Below, piece by piece: positions 44,941 through 57,895 of a stretch of 64,000 nucleotides of DNA (position 1 is the first letter of the stretch; the number at the start of each line of letters is the position of its first letter). The notes beneath the pieces were generated by a model that was not told where the DNA came from, searched no databases, and was given only the letters and a program-made list of their open reading frames with translations. The DNA comes from Chara braunii (taxonomy: Eukaryota; Streptophyta; Charophyceae; Charales; Characeae): positions 1,159,528 through 1,223,527 of the forward strand of contig BFEA01000200.1 in assembly GCA_003427395.1 (NCBI GenBank), written 5' to 3'. The translations under genes and the position numbers were made by a program.

Positions 44941-46845
44941 ATGACCCAGTCAAGCTGCGCACAATACTGCCTTCCTCCCAACTTTCCCCCAGATGCAACC
45001 CATCTCATTCATAGTCTGCTTTCAGGCAATCAACAAACCTGAAACTGAGATTGCACACACACTCCTTTACTTCAGTCTGACTTAATTCCTAACAGTTAAA
45101 CCAAAATCAGAGTATAGGAGTCACGCAGTACACTTAGTCAAACCATAGAAAGATGTACAGGTAGGGGTTATAGTTGGGTTTATAGAGGGAGTCAAGGGAT
45201 TACCACTCAGTTCCCTGCCTCCAGGACTCCGCCCGAGTCCCAATAGAGCTCCCGCAATCGGTGGGGCAACCTCTCACAAAGCCCTTGGCGCGGATTACGG
45301 GCCACACGCCCGCCTGCCGCCTTCCTCCCAGAACCAAGGACCAGACTTTAGTGTAAGAAAGGCAGGATAAGAGGGGTAAGACTCTCAGACTCAGGGAAGA
45401 ACCACTCAGACTCGCTTGAGAGGGTCTTCAATCCTTCTGCGCCTAAGGGCCCCGCAATGGCAGCCTAATGACAACCGCTTGATCCAACACCAGTCGCGTT
45501 GCCGACGTCAACCTTCCCCTTATAATCATGCCCAAGTACAATCACTGTCTTGTGTAAAAACCGTACCCCGGCCTCGCTCACAACCCCCAAGCTGCCCCGA
45601 GCCTTACCCCCTTTCTTGCTGCCTCACGCACTGCGGTCACTAGAACAAGCAGCCCACCAGTCGACCAAGCAAGCCTCCAACCCCACAACTAGCTTCACGT
45701 TACTCCCATTGGCAGGTTGCGCAATCCGAAATGAATACTCTGCCAGGCCGCGGAAAGACACTCCTCAGTAATCCAACCTCCCTCTCAATACAGTTGTGCC
45801 GTCCCTACACAAGCTAGAGTGAACCTTCCGCTACCCCACGGAGGAATGCGCCATCCTGCAGTCGTGCGCACAGAAATGGCAGGAAGGCTCCAGCTCCGTC
45901 AATAGGATGGGCAGCACATCGGCCTAGTGGTGAGTCTCCAACCCCGCGGGTCACTCCTCCCCGCCACTGTCTTCGTTCGGAGGGGCGTCACACTGGCCGA
46001 AAGGTAAGTCGCCCAACCCTCAGTTCGCTCCTGGTTACTTGTTCAACAGAATGAGGAAAATTACGTGAATCTTCCGCTAGAACACGGAGAGATACAGATT
46101 CGACAATTTCCTTCCTTCAGGTGCAACTCTTAACGCCCATACTGCCTAATCTAAGCCCCAACCCACGAATCCTATTCCCTCATTAGTCTCCCTCGCCCTC
46201 AAACCCTTTAGAATGCCCTTCCCCTTTTCCAATTTCATCAAAGATCAGGTGAGTATCGTGTTGCACGCTTCCCCCTATCCCCGTTTCTCAACACCTCCGC
46301 GCAGCCTATAAGTCACACTGCGCAAAAACTACTACTCTGCTGCTAATTCGGGCCACCCCAATGGATTCGCCCTGACCCAAACATCAGATTAGCTTCTTCC
46401 CCTCCGCCCGAGTTCATAGAGAATAGAGCAGTAATCTCGATTTCTCCTCCCTTCTTCCTTAGCTCCCACCATAGTTTGGCGCACCATCTTTCTCTACTGA
46501 CTCCATATCCGCTAACCTACCGCCCGAACTACCCTCACTAATAAACTCGCCATGGCCAAAAATGCTAGGAACGAGCCCTTATTCGCCCATTTCCATCGAG
46601 GAACGGGCGTAAAACCGTCTTCCCTCCGGCCATAGCTCACCGCCCCTTCTTCGCTGCGCCCCTTCCTATCTCGCACGCACCCCACGCCAGATCGCGTCCC
46701 GGTTCACCTCCTACACAATGGTGCCCGCCACTCCGTTCTTCGTTTTTCAACCGGCCCCGCTGCCCGTCGGTCCGTCCGGAAGCATGCAACAAGAGGTGAG
46801 CGAGCAAAAAATCCCGAGCACTCGGGTCTCCGCTTGACTTATGCG

Positions 46846-47770
46846 TGTCAGCTTTGCGCCGGGGCCACGCTGAACTTCTCTGTATCGTTCCAATTTTGAC
46901 AGATGTCCCAAAGAACACAGGCCGGGGCAGCACCTTTCTCAGCACTCCGAACCCTACGCGGCCGAGACCCCGCCCCTTTTTAACGCAGGAACCCACCCTC
47001 CTTCTTGGGGATCGTGCACTTCGACTTTACCCTNGGCCAAGCNGACCTTCTCCGTATCGGCCCGAATCCCCNACGNGTGCCCCAATACGATCCTTCGTGG
47101 CCGTANNCCCACCCACTTCGCTATTCTTGCATGGACCTGGCCCTTCCTTCGGGCTTCATGCATGCGAACCTTGCACAGGGTCGTGCAAGTCTTCCCTGTC
47201 TCCTCTTTGCGGGCCCCCCTGGCCACGTCTCGCGCTCGTGTTCATATTCGGGCTTCGCAAGCACTCCCTTTGCACGGCTGGCCAAGCGGATCCTCCCTGT
47301 ATCGTACCGATTTCAACGGATATTCCGAAGGACCCCACTTACAACGGCCCTCCACGCCCCTTTCCCTTAACCTGTTTTCCGTCCGGGTTCATTCCCGGAC
47401 TTTCCCCCGTTACCCTACACAGCAGCCAGGCGGTTCTTCCCGATATCACTTCAATCTCCACGGATGCCTTTCGGATTTCCGCGCGGCCACAACCCCATTC
47501 TACCCAGACGCACGCACCTGGCCCCTCCGTCGGGGTCCATACACGTCAAACTCGCGCCGGGGCCAAGCGAGCCTTCTTGTGCACCGTTCCAATTTTTAAC
47601 AGATGTCCCGAAGGACTCGCGTGGCTGCAGCCTCGCCCTGCTTTGGCATGCGAACCCGGACCCTTTTTCGGGATCTATACGTATCGTCCTTACGCAGGGG
47701 CCATGCTACTCTTCCCCATATCGTTTTGAATCTAGCGAGTATCCCGTAGGACTCTCGCTGCGCAGCGCTC
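46846..47770 (-). repeat. Diverged tandem repeats in solo LTR B
   Basis: About six units share 'gccaagcggatcctccctgt', 'atcgtaccgattt' and 'cggatattccgaaggac' with changes, at roughly 46855, 47035, 47280, 47425, 47570 and 47700. The plus-strand open frame of about 294 codons through them is on the antisense strand of the LTR and contains ambiguous bases; I do not call it a gene. Confidence 0.65.
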
Positions 47771-48771
47771 GTCGGCGCAGCTAGCGGTCTCATGGCCCCA
47801 CGTCCTTACTCCGTTTTCTCGTCCGGGTTCGTTCCCGGCCTCCCCCTTCCGCGGTTGCTGCGTCAGCAAGTCTGACCAGCCAAGAGAAAAAACATCTAAG
47901 AACAAAGATCTCCCGTGGGCTCTTTCAAAATTCTCTCCTTCCACCACCCTGTTGCTCCCCCAGAACTTAGTCACCCCTCCCTTCTACCCCTAACCCTAGG
48001 ATCGTAAACAGGGGATGAGGTAAAACAAGGTGGACTTAGACATTAGCCCCCGGGGCTGCTTAGCGAAGGGGGTCACTAAATGGCTACAGGCCGCGGGCAT
48101 CCCCAAGGCCCCCCTTGCCCCGCGGCCGGGCCCGCGACCGAACTGCCTCAGCAAAACAAAAGGGGGATAGTCCTACGGGACCCTCGACCCCTCGGCTTCT
48201 CCGCTTCATTGCTCCCGTGCCTCCGTCCGCCGGTCTCGAACCTCGTACCTCTGCCGAAACAATCCAGTGTCGTAACCGATAGCGCTAAGCCCAAGCCTGT
48301 GACCAGCAGGCGCGGCTTCCCACATAAGGCGGTCTCACGCGGTGCCTCCGGGCCAGGGTACCGCCTCACCCACTCCTTCGGCCCCCACCTACATTCGCGG
48401 CCCCTTGGCGTCTGCGCCACCATGCCAGCCTGGGCCCGGGCCATCCCATGCGCCTACAGGCGTGTCAACCCTACCGCTGGACCGCGCGCTCCGATCAAAA
48501 ACAGACTTTTACCCCCAATCCAAGCTCGCAACATGGTCCGGGCCGGTCGGCTAGACCGGCCGCCTATCTCAACCAGAAAAAATCACACGCGCGCCTCAAA
48601 ATTTGCGCGCCCACATACTCCATACCAGGACAAGGCAGACCTTGGCCCGCGCGCGGACGACCCTCACATTTTTCCCGTACGGGCACCCAAAAGCCAGGCT
48701 AACCGAGCCTTTCTGTCACTTGCAAAAACCAGGGCGGATACCCTTGTAAGGGTATTCGCGCCGACAACGTT

Positions 48772-49595
48772 CCTTAAGGCTAAGATTCCCAGAAGATGGA
48801 ATAGAAGGCCCACGTGGGGAATGCTCTGTGTCACCAGTTGCGGGCGCACCATCACAGGCGGAGTTAAGTGGGTTACAAAGACAAGTAGGGGTATTGGAGG
48901 AGAGGTTAGCACGGCTAGAAGAGGCAAGGAAGGGTAAGTGGAAGGTTTCAAAAGACTCCCCAAGTAAGCCGGCTAGCCAGGGTGAAGGAGGAGTAGAAAA
49001 GGGTGACCAGGAATTGCCCCCCTCGATAGAAACTTCAAAGAGGCAAGCCAGTGTTCAGGCGAGGGACAAAGGCAAAAGAGAGGATGAGATAAAGGAGGAG
49101 CATGGACCTCTCAAGTTGACAAAGGCGCAGCGGAAAGTGAGAAACCTCGCTCAGGGAGGTCAAGGTACCGAAAAGGGACAGAGTTCACAGCAAGTAGCGG
49201 CTACCCCGCAAGAGGGGGAAGGCGAGGCAAGACCGAGGGGGCCTCCTCTGATCGAGCAAGCATTACATGGGCAGTGGACGCCGGGTAACCGAATGAACTT
49301 GTGGCCGACACACAGTCCTTATATACCTTGGGCGCAAAGCAATTATATGGGGCCTTGGACGAAAATGATGCCCCGTAGGCCCCCGCCAGTCCAAATCCAA
49401 CCCGTCGGACCGTTGTGGTCACCGATACAGCAAGCTTCGCAGGACAGTATGACAGGTGGAAGGGGCCAAAGGCAGGCAGTTGGAAGGGGCCGAGGAGATG
49501 GCGGACGTGGCAATACGGGCCGTGGAGATGGTGGGCGCGGCAATAGAGGCCGTGGGAATGACAGGCAAGGCGCCGAAGGTCGTGGTGGGAGCTAG
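48772..49595 (+). pseudogene. Gag-like ORF, second part, 3' segment: coiled coil and RG-rich tail
   Basis: Open frame without its own ATG (the open stretch begins in frame with 40539-40829 once the solo LTR is removed). It encodes SLRLRFPEDGIEG, then a leucine-zipper-like coiled coil (LSGLQRQVGVLEERLARLEEA), a Lys/Glu/Gln-rich linker, a Pro/Trp-rich segment (MNLWPTHSPYIPWAQ) and a C-terminal RG/GRGN repeat tail (GRGRGDGGRGNTGRG) typical of nucleic-acid binding. RG-rich tails replace zinc knuckles in some Gag proteins. Combined with 40539-40829 the protein would have about 370 residues. Confidence 0.65.
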
Positions 49596-52415
49596 CGAGA
49601 CCATAAGTAGGGCTCAAAGAAGAAAGGGGCATGATGGTGCCGGATGAGATGGTCATTAGAGTGAGCCAAGTGATTAAGGGTGCGAAGAGGTTAGATGAGA
49701 CAACTAGGGCAGAGAAAGTATAGTAGGACGTAATGGGGATTCACCCTAACATCTCGGTTGGGAGGTTTCTATCAGCCGCCTGCCCTAGATTTTTGGATTC
49801 GTGTTGGTAGAGGCTAGTTGTACATGTATTGATCTGGAAACTGGAGTACCAGGCTAACCATTGCGTGACCCTAACCACATACTAATTGGTAAAGGCTAGT
49901 TGCATATTATCTGGGTTGAGCCAGACGTATACTTGGATGTGTGTATGTGCATAGGTTAGATCCGGGGAGAGGTTTCGCAATAATGGTCCGGTTAAGTAAC
50001 TTAGGCTGTAGATAGCGCAGCCGTATAGGTGAAACTTGAGGGGACGATGAGTGAGTGGGGACTGGTTCGCCTGTACGACAGTAGGACCAAGGTTTTTTAT
50101 ATATAGGAACGAAGTTAGATATATGCATATCTAGGGTAGTCACGACTAGCTTGTCCATCTGTACATATGCAGATTGTGGCGTTGGACGAATCTTTGTTTT
50201 TTCTTTTGGTGTGATTTAGGTGATTGTGTCCAGATGTGTGATATGTTGGCATGTGCAGTTGGGATAGATTTGTGTAATTTGGGTCTTTGTGTATGTTTGG
50301 GTATATTCCGAGGTATTCGTGTGTGAGGGACAAGGATCACTTGGTAGGGTGGGGCAAGGAGTGACCCTGAGGGCATCATTACGAAGTAGGGATCTGTTTC
50401 ACTAGGTCTATTGATCGAGAGAAGAATATATGGGATCTACGTCCTGCCTAGGCCTAGATAGGCATATAGGTGTGAGAGGTAGGAGAGGCTTGGGAAGACA
50501 CCTAAGCGCGGGGGAGATAGGTCATCTAGCCTAGGGAGGAAGTTGCAGGACTGGTGTAGGGCGACTTCTAGCCTTACCTTTCCTTGGATATCTGGATGTG
50601 TCTTGGATTTCTTGGGTCCCTCGGATTAAGAGGTATGGCTACGTCTGGATCAAAACTGTTTTAGCCTTAGCTTTGGCCAGGGAGACCGCTTTGTTCTTGT
50701 GTGATACCAAGGCCGGTTTGAGTTGAGATTGTTCAACTTTGAATGTATATATGTAATTCGAGACCATTTGGTTCGTGTTTGAGTTGGGGCATTGCACCCC
50801 TGCGTGTGTATTGAGTTGAGGTTTTTATCCGAGACTACTCTTTGTATATGACGATCACAATCACTCTCACATTTGTGGTTTATCCTGATGTATGATGACT
50901 TTATGTGAGAGATGTGCGAGATACATCTCATGTGTACTGGATTGTGTAAATTTCATGGGAATAGATGGATGTGAACTGTCTACTCTTCGGTATACTCGTG
51001 CAGCCTGCCTACGGGCAGGACAGGGCCGAGTATAAGGAGAGGGAGCGCAATCTGTTATTGTGAAAGCGTGAGAACCCTAAGGAATCTTGCGAGTCTCTTA
51101 GACTCGAATACTTACCATGGCGGATGTTTTATGATTGAGTTGTGGAGAGGACCATAAGTAGGCCTCTCAGTTTGAGTTGTTCTATGATTGAGACCCCTTC
51201 AGATTAAGGAAGGTGCTAATGGTGTTTATTGGAAGACTCATCCCCAAAAAGGGGGGTGTTTTAAAAAGGGTCGTGTGATACCTCATCCTAAGAAGAGAGG
51301 GATGGTTGAGAGACCTATCGAGAGAGACCTCCTTCGTGTAAAAGGTAGTTGGTGGATTTAAGGGCATGATTAGCAGTGTTTGAGTTGATAAAGTCTGACG
51401 AAAAGGGGCCACGTTTGCTTGAGATGTTTGAGAAAGTCGCAAAAGAGTGCAGGGCGAGAGACGTCTCAGGATGGGTGGCTGTTGGCTCTGATCAAGTCAG
51501 GGGTCACGGCCTTGTGGACCTAGCGGATTTTGTTTGTGGTTGTGCGAAGGATGTCATGCCTTTCGTGGGAGAGTTGGTAAATGCCTTCAAACCCCTGCGT
51601 AATCTCGCAGTGGGCCCGTGATTGGTTTTGCGACGCTTTGTCTAACCACTTGTGCTAGTTCTGGGACATAGTAGGGGAATATCAAGCTAAGCGGTAAAGA
51701 TTAACACCTCAAGGGCGTAACCCCAGTGGATGGCTGCTAGCCGGTGCAACCTGGCTGCGGGACCGCGGAGTAAGAGTTTAAGGGGAATTGCCCGCCCCAG
51801 AGAAATTACTCCGTGGGGTAGTAAAGGTTGAGAATTTTTGGGAAATCCTGATTGAATGCTTATCAGGAGAAAACCTATCGTTGCGTAACCAACGAGGGTA
51901 CTGCCGCTAAAATAACAATGCGGTGGGCCGTAGTCCTGGTCTGATCAGCCAGGCTATGGTGGGCCAAGATGGACACCTAGCCTTTCTGTACTAGATTGCA
52001 GAAAGAGCCGAGTGGATATTAAGTATACAAATATACGTATGTGTATTTGATTGCGAGAGATTTTCTGAGAAGGAAGGCGAGGGTGCCTTCAAAGGTCTCG
52101 GTCAAGGTCCGCGTCCCTAGTTTTAGCCAGGACTAGGGGCACCCAACGAGAAGCCAAAGGTTGTCCAGGACCGGGGAGAGGGTGATTGGGAAGGTCTTTG
52201 AAACTTATGCTGTCAACACCCTGATAACTGGGCGGTGTGGACCCGGGTTAGAAACATGACTGCATGTAGTTGTGGAGGCATGGTTTGATGGAGGCCTCTA
52301 CCTTGTGTTTGTCGGCTAATCGGATTGGTTCCTCTTTCGTCAGCATCTTGGGTAATCTGATAGCGTTTCAATTTTGCGAAGCGCCGGGGACGTCGCTTAA
52401 TGTGGTCTGGTAAGC
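49596..52415 (+). other. Rest of element A interior; no pol genes
   Basis: No RT, RNase H, integrase or protease motif on either strand. A short open stretch at 51376-51621 (FELIKSDEKGPRLLEMFEKVAKEC...) looks protein-like but is unplaced. No obvious polypurine tract sits directly before the 3' LTR. Confidence 0.5.
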
Positions 52416-53626
52416 TGTCGGCGCGAATACCCTTACAAGGGTATCCGCCCTGGTTTTTGCAAGTGACATGAAATAGTTTTGGTTTAAAGTCTAAGTATAC
52501 CACGGGAGGCGCGACCGCGTCTGTGTGGTTACGATGGCCAGATGGTTGGCTAGAGTAGAGAGTGCGTGGACGCGCAGGGGTTTAAGACGCGCGGGGTTTC
52601 TTTCCTTGTCATTGATTATAAAGCTGGCATGGACGCCGATCGGTTTAACTTTGTTTTATTTTTATTTATTTATTTTTGATTAAGCAGGGTTTAAGGATAT
52701 TTTCTTTTGATTGGTACGTTCGGCCGAGGCGAGCGCGCGTGCGAGGACGACGGCGTCGACAACGACGGTGTGACCTTGCGCGGTAAATGGGGCGGTGTAG
52801 GATGGCGCGCAGTGGTGGCTACGGCACGGTTTGGGTATGCCGGCGTAAATACTCAGCGGCCGAGGGTTTGGTTGCAGGCAGAGATGATGCCCTGGCCGTT
52901 TTTTTTGGCCTTTGCACTGCGCCACATCACCTTATATTGGGTTTTGCGTGGGTTAGCTACAGGCTTGGGCTTAGCCTTATAGGTTACGACATTGGGTTGA
53001 CGATACGGAGGTTCGGGGATCAAGGACAACGGGCGTCGGCGGCGCAACTGCAGCGGAGCGTCGTGAAAGGAACCGATGGGGTTGAGGGCCGCCAAGGCTA
53101 TCCCCCTCGGTTTTGTTTACGGGCGCGGCGGCGGGCCCAATCCGCAGGGAAGGCAGGGTGCCAGCAGCCCGCGGTTCCCCGACGTTTACTATTTTTTTTG
53201 TTGTTTGTTGTTGTTTGTTGTTCTTGGTCCCTTTGTTATCGCGTCCCGTTTGGGACATGAGACCGCGATAGGAGCGCGTGGGGGTGTATTGTATTTGTCG
53301 GGCATGCCTGCCGAGCTCAGAGGAGAAAGGCAGACAGTGCCCGAGCGCGATAGCGAAACGTGAAGGGGGGTGGCAAGGCCTGGTTGGAGGGGGGGGGCTC
53401 GGAGGAGAACAGGTGGGCGCTGGCCTGTGCAGAGTAAGGCCGAGGGGGGGTACGCCGAGGGTAGGATCACAGCCACCACTGAGCGCAGCTAGCTGTACAG
53501 GGCAGCTGGGGGCGGAGCAAGAGGTAAAGGGTAGTAAGCCCCGCCTGAGCGGAGGGGCTAGAGGGGCTGCGGCCTAGAGGGGCTGCGGTGGAGGCCGCAG
53601 CGGTACCGGTCGCCGGACTTGGGTGC

Positions 53627-53720
53627 AGGGGCGAAAGACTACCGCCCAGCAGCTGGTTCCCCCCGAACTTGGGTGCAGGGGCGAAGGATTACCGCCAGCA
53701 GCTGGTTCCCCCCGAAGTCC
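53627..53720. repeat. Tandem duplication of about 50 bp
   Basis: 'gaacttgggtgcaggggcga' with 'accgcc.agcagctggttcc' and 'cccccgaa' occurs twice in succession. Confidence 0.8.
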
Positions 53721-54459
53721 CGTCAGGAAAATCGGAGCTGCTGAGCAGTTCCGATGCTCGGCCGATGGGACCGAGTGCCTCACTGCCGCCCACCGCTGGG
53801 GGTCGACTCGACAGGTGAGAACTACCACTCCTTGGTGGCCTCGATTTCGATGACCCTCCCACTGCCCGTGTCGCAGAACACACTCTACGGTGTTTTGACT
53901 AACACGCAGCGGGGCATCGACCAGGGGCGGACCGAGGAAGTGGCCAGGGGAATATAAAGGCAGAAGGGCGAAGCTGGGCCCGAAGCGGGGCCGGATGCAC
54001 GCGGGGGAAAGGAGGAGCGACGAGCAGCGTAGCAGGGAGGAGCGTAGTGGGTGCTGAGACAGTACGGGAAGCGCAGGGCAGGAACGCCGAGCAACTGCGC
54101 AGCCGAGGGAGCGAATCGCAACAGAGCGGCCAAAGAGGCGGGCGACAGACCGCAAATGAACCTGACCCGGGAGCGCGTCAGGGTTCGGCCGGAGGTGCGA
54201 GCGGGAGAGAAGGCCGACCGGACAGGCTGCTACCGGGCGACTGGCGGGCAGCGCTGGGCGGCAGCGAGCAATAGCGCAGCGGGTGACGGGCGCCAACACG
54301 TTGACGCAGGGCGAGGTGGCAAAAACGGCCAGATGCACACGGACGCGGGTTTGGGCAGGATCCATTCGTAAATAGAGATGGCGGGAGTAGGGGGCCGGGC
54401 GCAACGGTGGACGTGCCACACTCTCGATCCTGAATGGAATCGAGAGGGGAGAAAGGCAA

Positions 54460-55130
54460 TCCCGGGGTTTTGGCCCCGACCGAGTTAGATAGTGATGTTA
54501 GTTTCTGTAGTAAGTTAGTAAAATAAGAGTTGAATTAGAAAACGACTGCGCAGGGGGATGGTGGGAAGTGGCCATGGCAGACGGCGAGACTCCTAGTATG
54601 GTCAATGTCTTACGATGACGGGCAAACGGAGGTTCTGATCGGGTGTTTTTGGGGTGGGCGACCCCGAACCCCAAGTCGGGATTAGTAAGAGGTTAGTAGA
54701 TCGCGAAGTTAGCGAGGAAAGGTTTGCGGGGAGCTATGGTGGGAGTAGAGCTGGTGGAGGCAGAAAGTAGAGAATCCTACTCGATCCCTAGTGAAACTGG
54801 CCGGGAAAAGGGGTGAAGGTGGGGTTTTTAGATAGGGCGAACCCGACTACGTGGTTAGTTTTAGTGAAAAGTTAGTGGATTAGTTGTTAGTAGAAAAATG
54901 GGGTGCGCCGGGATATGGCGGAGTAGTGAAGATGGCGGAGCGGATGAACCATAACTCGCCCGCTTCTTGGCCAAATCGGGTGAGCCAAGAGGCGATTTCG
55001 GGGTTTTAGCCCCGGGCGAGCGTGATTATGGCGTTAGTTTTGGCGATAGGTTAGTAGAAATAGAGTTAGTAAGGAAGAACAGTGCGCGGATATGGTGGCG
55101 GAGTTAGAAGGAGGAGTAAAAACAGTTATA
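54460..55130 (+). repeat. Diverged tandem repeats of about 185 bp in the 3' LTR
   Basis: About four units share 'cggggttttggcccc' or equivalent, then 'gttagtttt.g', 'aggttagtag' and 'gcg..gatatggtgg', near 54465, 54640, 54820 and 55000. Each 'ggggttttggcccc' core is a short palindrome. Confidence 0.65.
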
Positions 55131-57260
55131 TCACGCTCTTTCTGAGCGATTTTGAAGGAGGGGTGAAGTCTATCCAGGGGTTCTCGAGCCCCACGGACGC
55201 GATGACGTGGCCAAGTCTCCCGGTGAGCAAGTAGAGTTGGCGCTATGAAGGTTGGGGACTGCGCTTCGAAGAGTAACTATGCAGCAGAGATGTACATTTC
55301 CATGTTTTAGCGGAAGGTTCATTCAATCTTTTGTTTATCCCACTGAGAAAGCAGCGAGAGGCCAGTTGCAGGGTGGCGGGCTTATCTGTTAGCCTGGGGG
55401 CCTAGGCGGGAGGTTCGATCGATTTTTGCTCCTCCCGACACTCGATACAGTAGCCGGATTTCCTCTCTCCATGCGCAGGCCTGAGAAGCAGTGTAGGCTC
55501 CCATGTTCTGGCCGAAGATTCGTTTTTCACCCCGTTGATCAGAGTAGCGTGAGGCGACCTGCAGGGTAGGAGGTTTACCACCGAGATCGTGCACCTGAAG
55601 GTGACCGGCTCGACCTTGACGGGAGAGGACAAACAGACAAGCAGGGGTGGGCGAGCTGCAGGCTTACCTGCTGGCTGGTGCAGTGTCTGGCTCTTCAAGC
55701 AAGGCTGCTGTAAGCCAACCACGGGGGCTTATCTGTTGACCAGCTTACCGCTTCGCCTCATTAGCTGTGGCAACAGGAGCGGGGGCCACAGGGCCGGAAG
55801 ACTTGTTGGCTGATCGGAGTACTGCATAGCCTGTCGGACGGAGGAACTGCATGTGAAATACAAGTTGAAGCCTCGCCAGTGGGCTGGTAAGTTGCTCCTC
55901 CTATCCAGCGAAGGGACGACAATCAGGTGGAGCAGGAACGCAGGTTCACCGGGTTGACGGGAACAAGCCCCGCCATGTTGATTGAGAGTAGCAAGGATAG
56001 AGTTGTGCATAGCTACCTGTTACTGGAATCCCTGTATCCCGTTTTGCTGTGCATATGGGCTTTGCGGGTTGCTGATTTCGCTGTGCGGTGTGAACGGGCT
56101 GTTGGTATTGCGTCGCTCTCCGCTCCACGGCTATCGGCCCACTGATCCGCCGGTCTTTAGTCCCTTACAGTGCAGTGGCCTTCGTTGGAGTTGTATTGTA
56201 CTTTACTTCGGAGGCTTCTGCGTTGCATCTCGCCGGCATGACAGGCAGGGTCAAAAGGTGAGAGAGGCGTATGATCAACCATGGATTGCGGGCTTACCAG
56301 TCTGACTTAAGTACTGCCCTCTGTACCGATTGGAGCGGTAAGAGACAAGCGGCAAGGTCGGGGGGTTACCTGCTGTCCGATTTGCCGCTCAGTCGAGCCA
56401 TTGAAGTTACAGCAAACCGGTCGGAGGGGCTGCAGATGGGTTGGTTAACCAATGTGCCACTCACCTCACCAAGCCTGCATGCGCGGGGGGCCCAGTTGCG
56501 AGAATGTAGGCTTAGTTGTTAGCTGGTGTGTTGTTCATCCCGCCGTACTGAGTGGCTGGAGGCAACCCGCAGGGCTTCACGTTCGCCCTTAGTCAACGCA
56601 TTTTGGGGCTGCAACGTTGAGAAGGGTGGTGGGACCCTATAGAAGGGTTGTTGCTGCAATGTAAAGAGGCGTCAGGGAGGTCAACGGTTGGCGGTACGAT
56701 CTCAGTCTGACCAAGCTGCTGCTGTGTTTTGGCCACCATTGCGGGGCCCTCAGGCGTTGAAGATTTAAAGGCCCTCTCCTGCGAGTTTGAGTGCACCTTT
56801 CTTGGATCTGAGAGTCTGAAAACTTCTCTTCCTGCCCTCCTTACTCTAAGTCTGGTCTGTTGGTTCTGAGAGGAAGGCGGCAGGCGGGATTGCAACCCGT
56901 AATCCACGCCAAGGCCTCTGTGGGAGGTTCGCCCCACCGATTGCGGGAGCTCTGCCGGAGCCGAAGCGAGGCTCTGGAGGCAGGGAATTGAAAGGTAACC
57001 GTTTGTTTTCCCTCTATATACCCTGGTATAAACCCTATCTGTGCCCCTTGCTATGTTTGACTGAGTATGTTGCATGCACCCCTATTTTGACTTTAGTTTG
57101 ACTTTCAGGACATGAATCAAACTAAATAAAGGAATGTGTGAGAAAACTCAGTTCCAGTTTCTTTGATTGACTGAAGGCAGATTTATTAAGGAAAAGGGAT
57201 TGCATCCAGGGGAAGGGTGGGAGAAATGTGGTTTTGCTTGAGCCTGAATGGGTCCTATGG

Positions 57261-57895
57261 GGTCAGACCAGTTCCATAAGATTGGACGACCTGACCGCTA
57301 TGTTTTATTTTTGAATTGCATGGAGAGTCAGACCAGTTCCATAAGATTGGACGGTCTGATTGCTCTGAATTGTGAGGGTTTGACTGTGACTGACTTTTCG
57401 GGAGCCAAACCTGTACCATAAGATTGGAGGGTTTGGTTGCCATGTTTGGTTGGGGTTTGTTCTGTTTCTTTTGTTTTTGGTCGAGGAGGTCTGAGCAAGT
57501 CCATAAGATTGGACGGCTCAGCCCTTTCCTGTTTCATTCTGAGGGATTAATTCTCGCTGAGGTCAGGGCATATCCATAAGATTGGACGGCCTTGGACTCA
57601 TGCCGCACACAGTGGATCAGAGAGAAACGAACCTGGCAAAGGACCAGATGTGTTCCATAAGATTGGACGGTCTGGCCCAATGCCTCGCACATGCTGGAAC
57701 CCAAAAGGTTAAATTTTGGCTATAGTTTATACTATGCTATGTATGAACAAGCTAGTCAGGCACGGGTTCCATAAGATTGGACGGCCTGGCTATAGCTTAT
57801 CATGAAATGAAGAGAATATAACTAAGAGTATAATTGAGGGTAACCCTGGGCAGGTCGGGGCTTGTTCTAAGATGAACGGCTCAGTCCTATGCCCA
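57261..57895 (+). ncRNA. Hairpin array 1 in the 3' LTR of element A (about 8 units)
   Basis: The constant middle is 'ttccataagattggac'. Arms: GGTCAG/CTGACC (57261-57296), AGTCAGACC/GGTCTGATT (57326-57361), AGCCAAACC/GGTTTGGTT (57403-57438), CTGAGC/GCTCAG (57491-57521), TAGTCAGGC/GCCTGGCTA (57753-57792), others at about 57561, 57641 and 57855. Between the second and third units two base pairs change on both sides. The middle itself pairs as TCCA/TTGGA around 'TAAGA'; in the solo LTR the equivalent is CTA/TAG around 'TAAGT'. Confidence 0.65.

Larger units (their letters stand above)
40830..48766 (-). mobile_element. Solo giant LTR B (7.9 kb), inserted in the gag of element A
   Basis: Read on the minus strand it starts TGTCGGCGCGAATACCC (48766 downward) like the LTRs of A and ends ...GCGCGACA at 40830. 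Homology to the 3' LTR of A, inverted, continues through 'ggcttgggcttagc', the isoleucine-coding-like GC-rich parts, the hairpin array and the terminal 500 bp. No internal genes or second LTR are attached, so it is a solo LTR left by recombination. Flanks GCGTT (40826-40830) and ACGTT (48767-48771) overlap the ends and look like the target duplication with one transition. Confidence 0.75.

Noticed and set aside
46845-47729. Plus-strand open frame of 294 codons
   Set aside because: It lies antisense in a solo LTR, follows diverged tandem repeats, contains ambiguous bases and shows no domain.
48080-48937. Plus-strand open frame of 285 codons
   Set aside because: It is antisense to solo LTR B and crosses its end; the part after 48772 is in a different frame from the gag continuation.
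53574-54419. Minus-strand open frame of 281 codons
   Set aside because: It is antisense inside the GC-rich 3' LTR, with biased composition and no motif.
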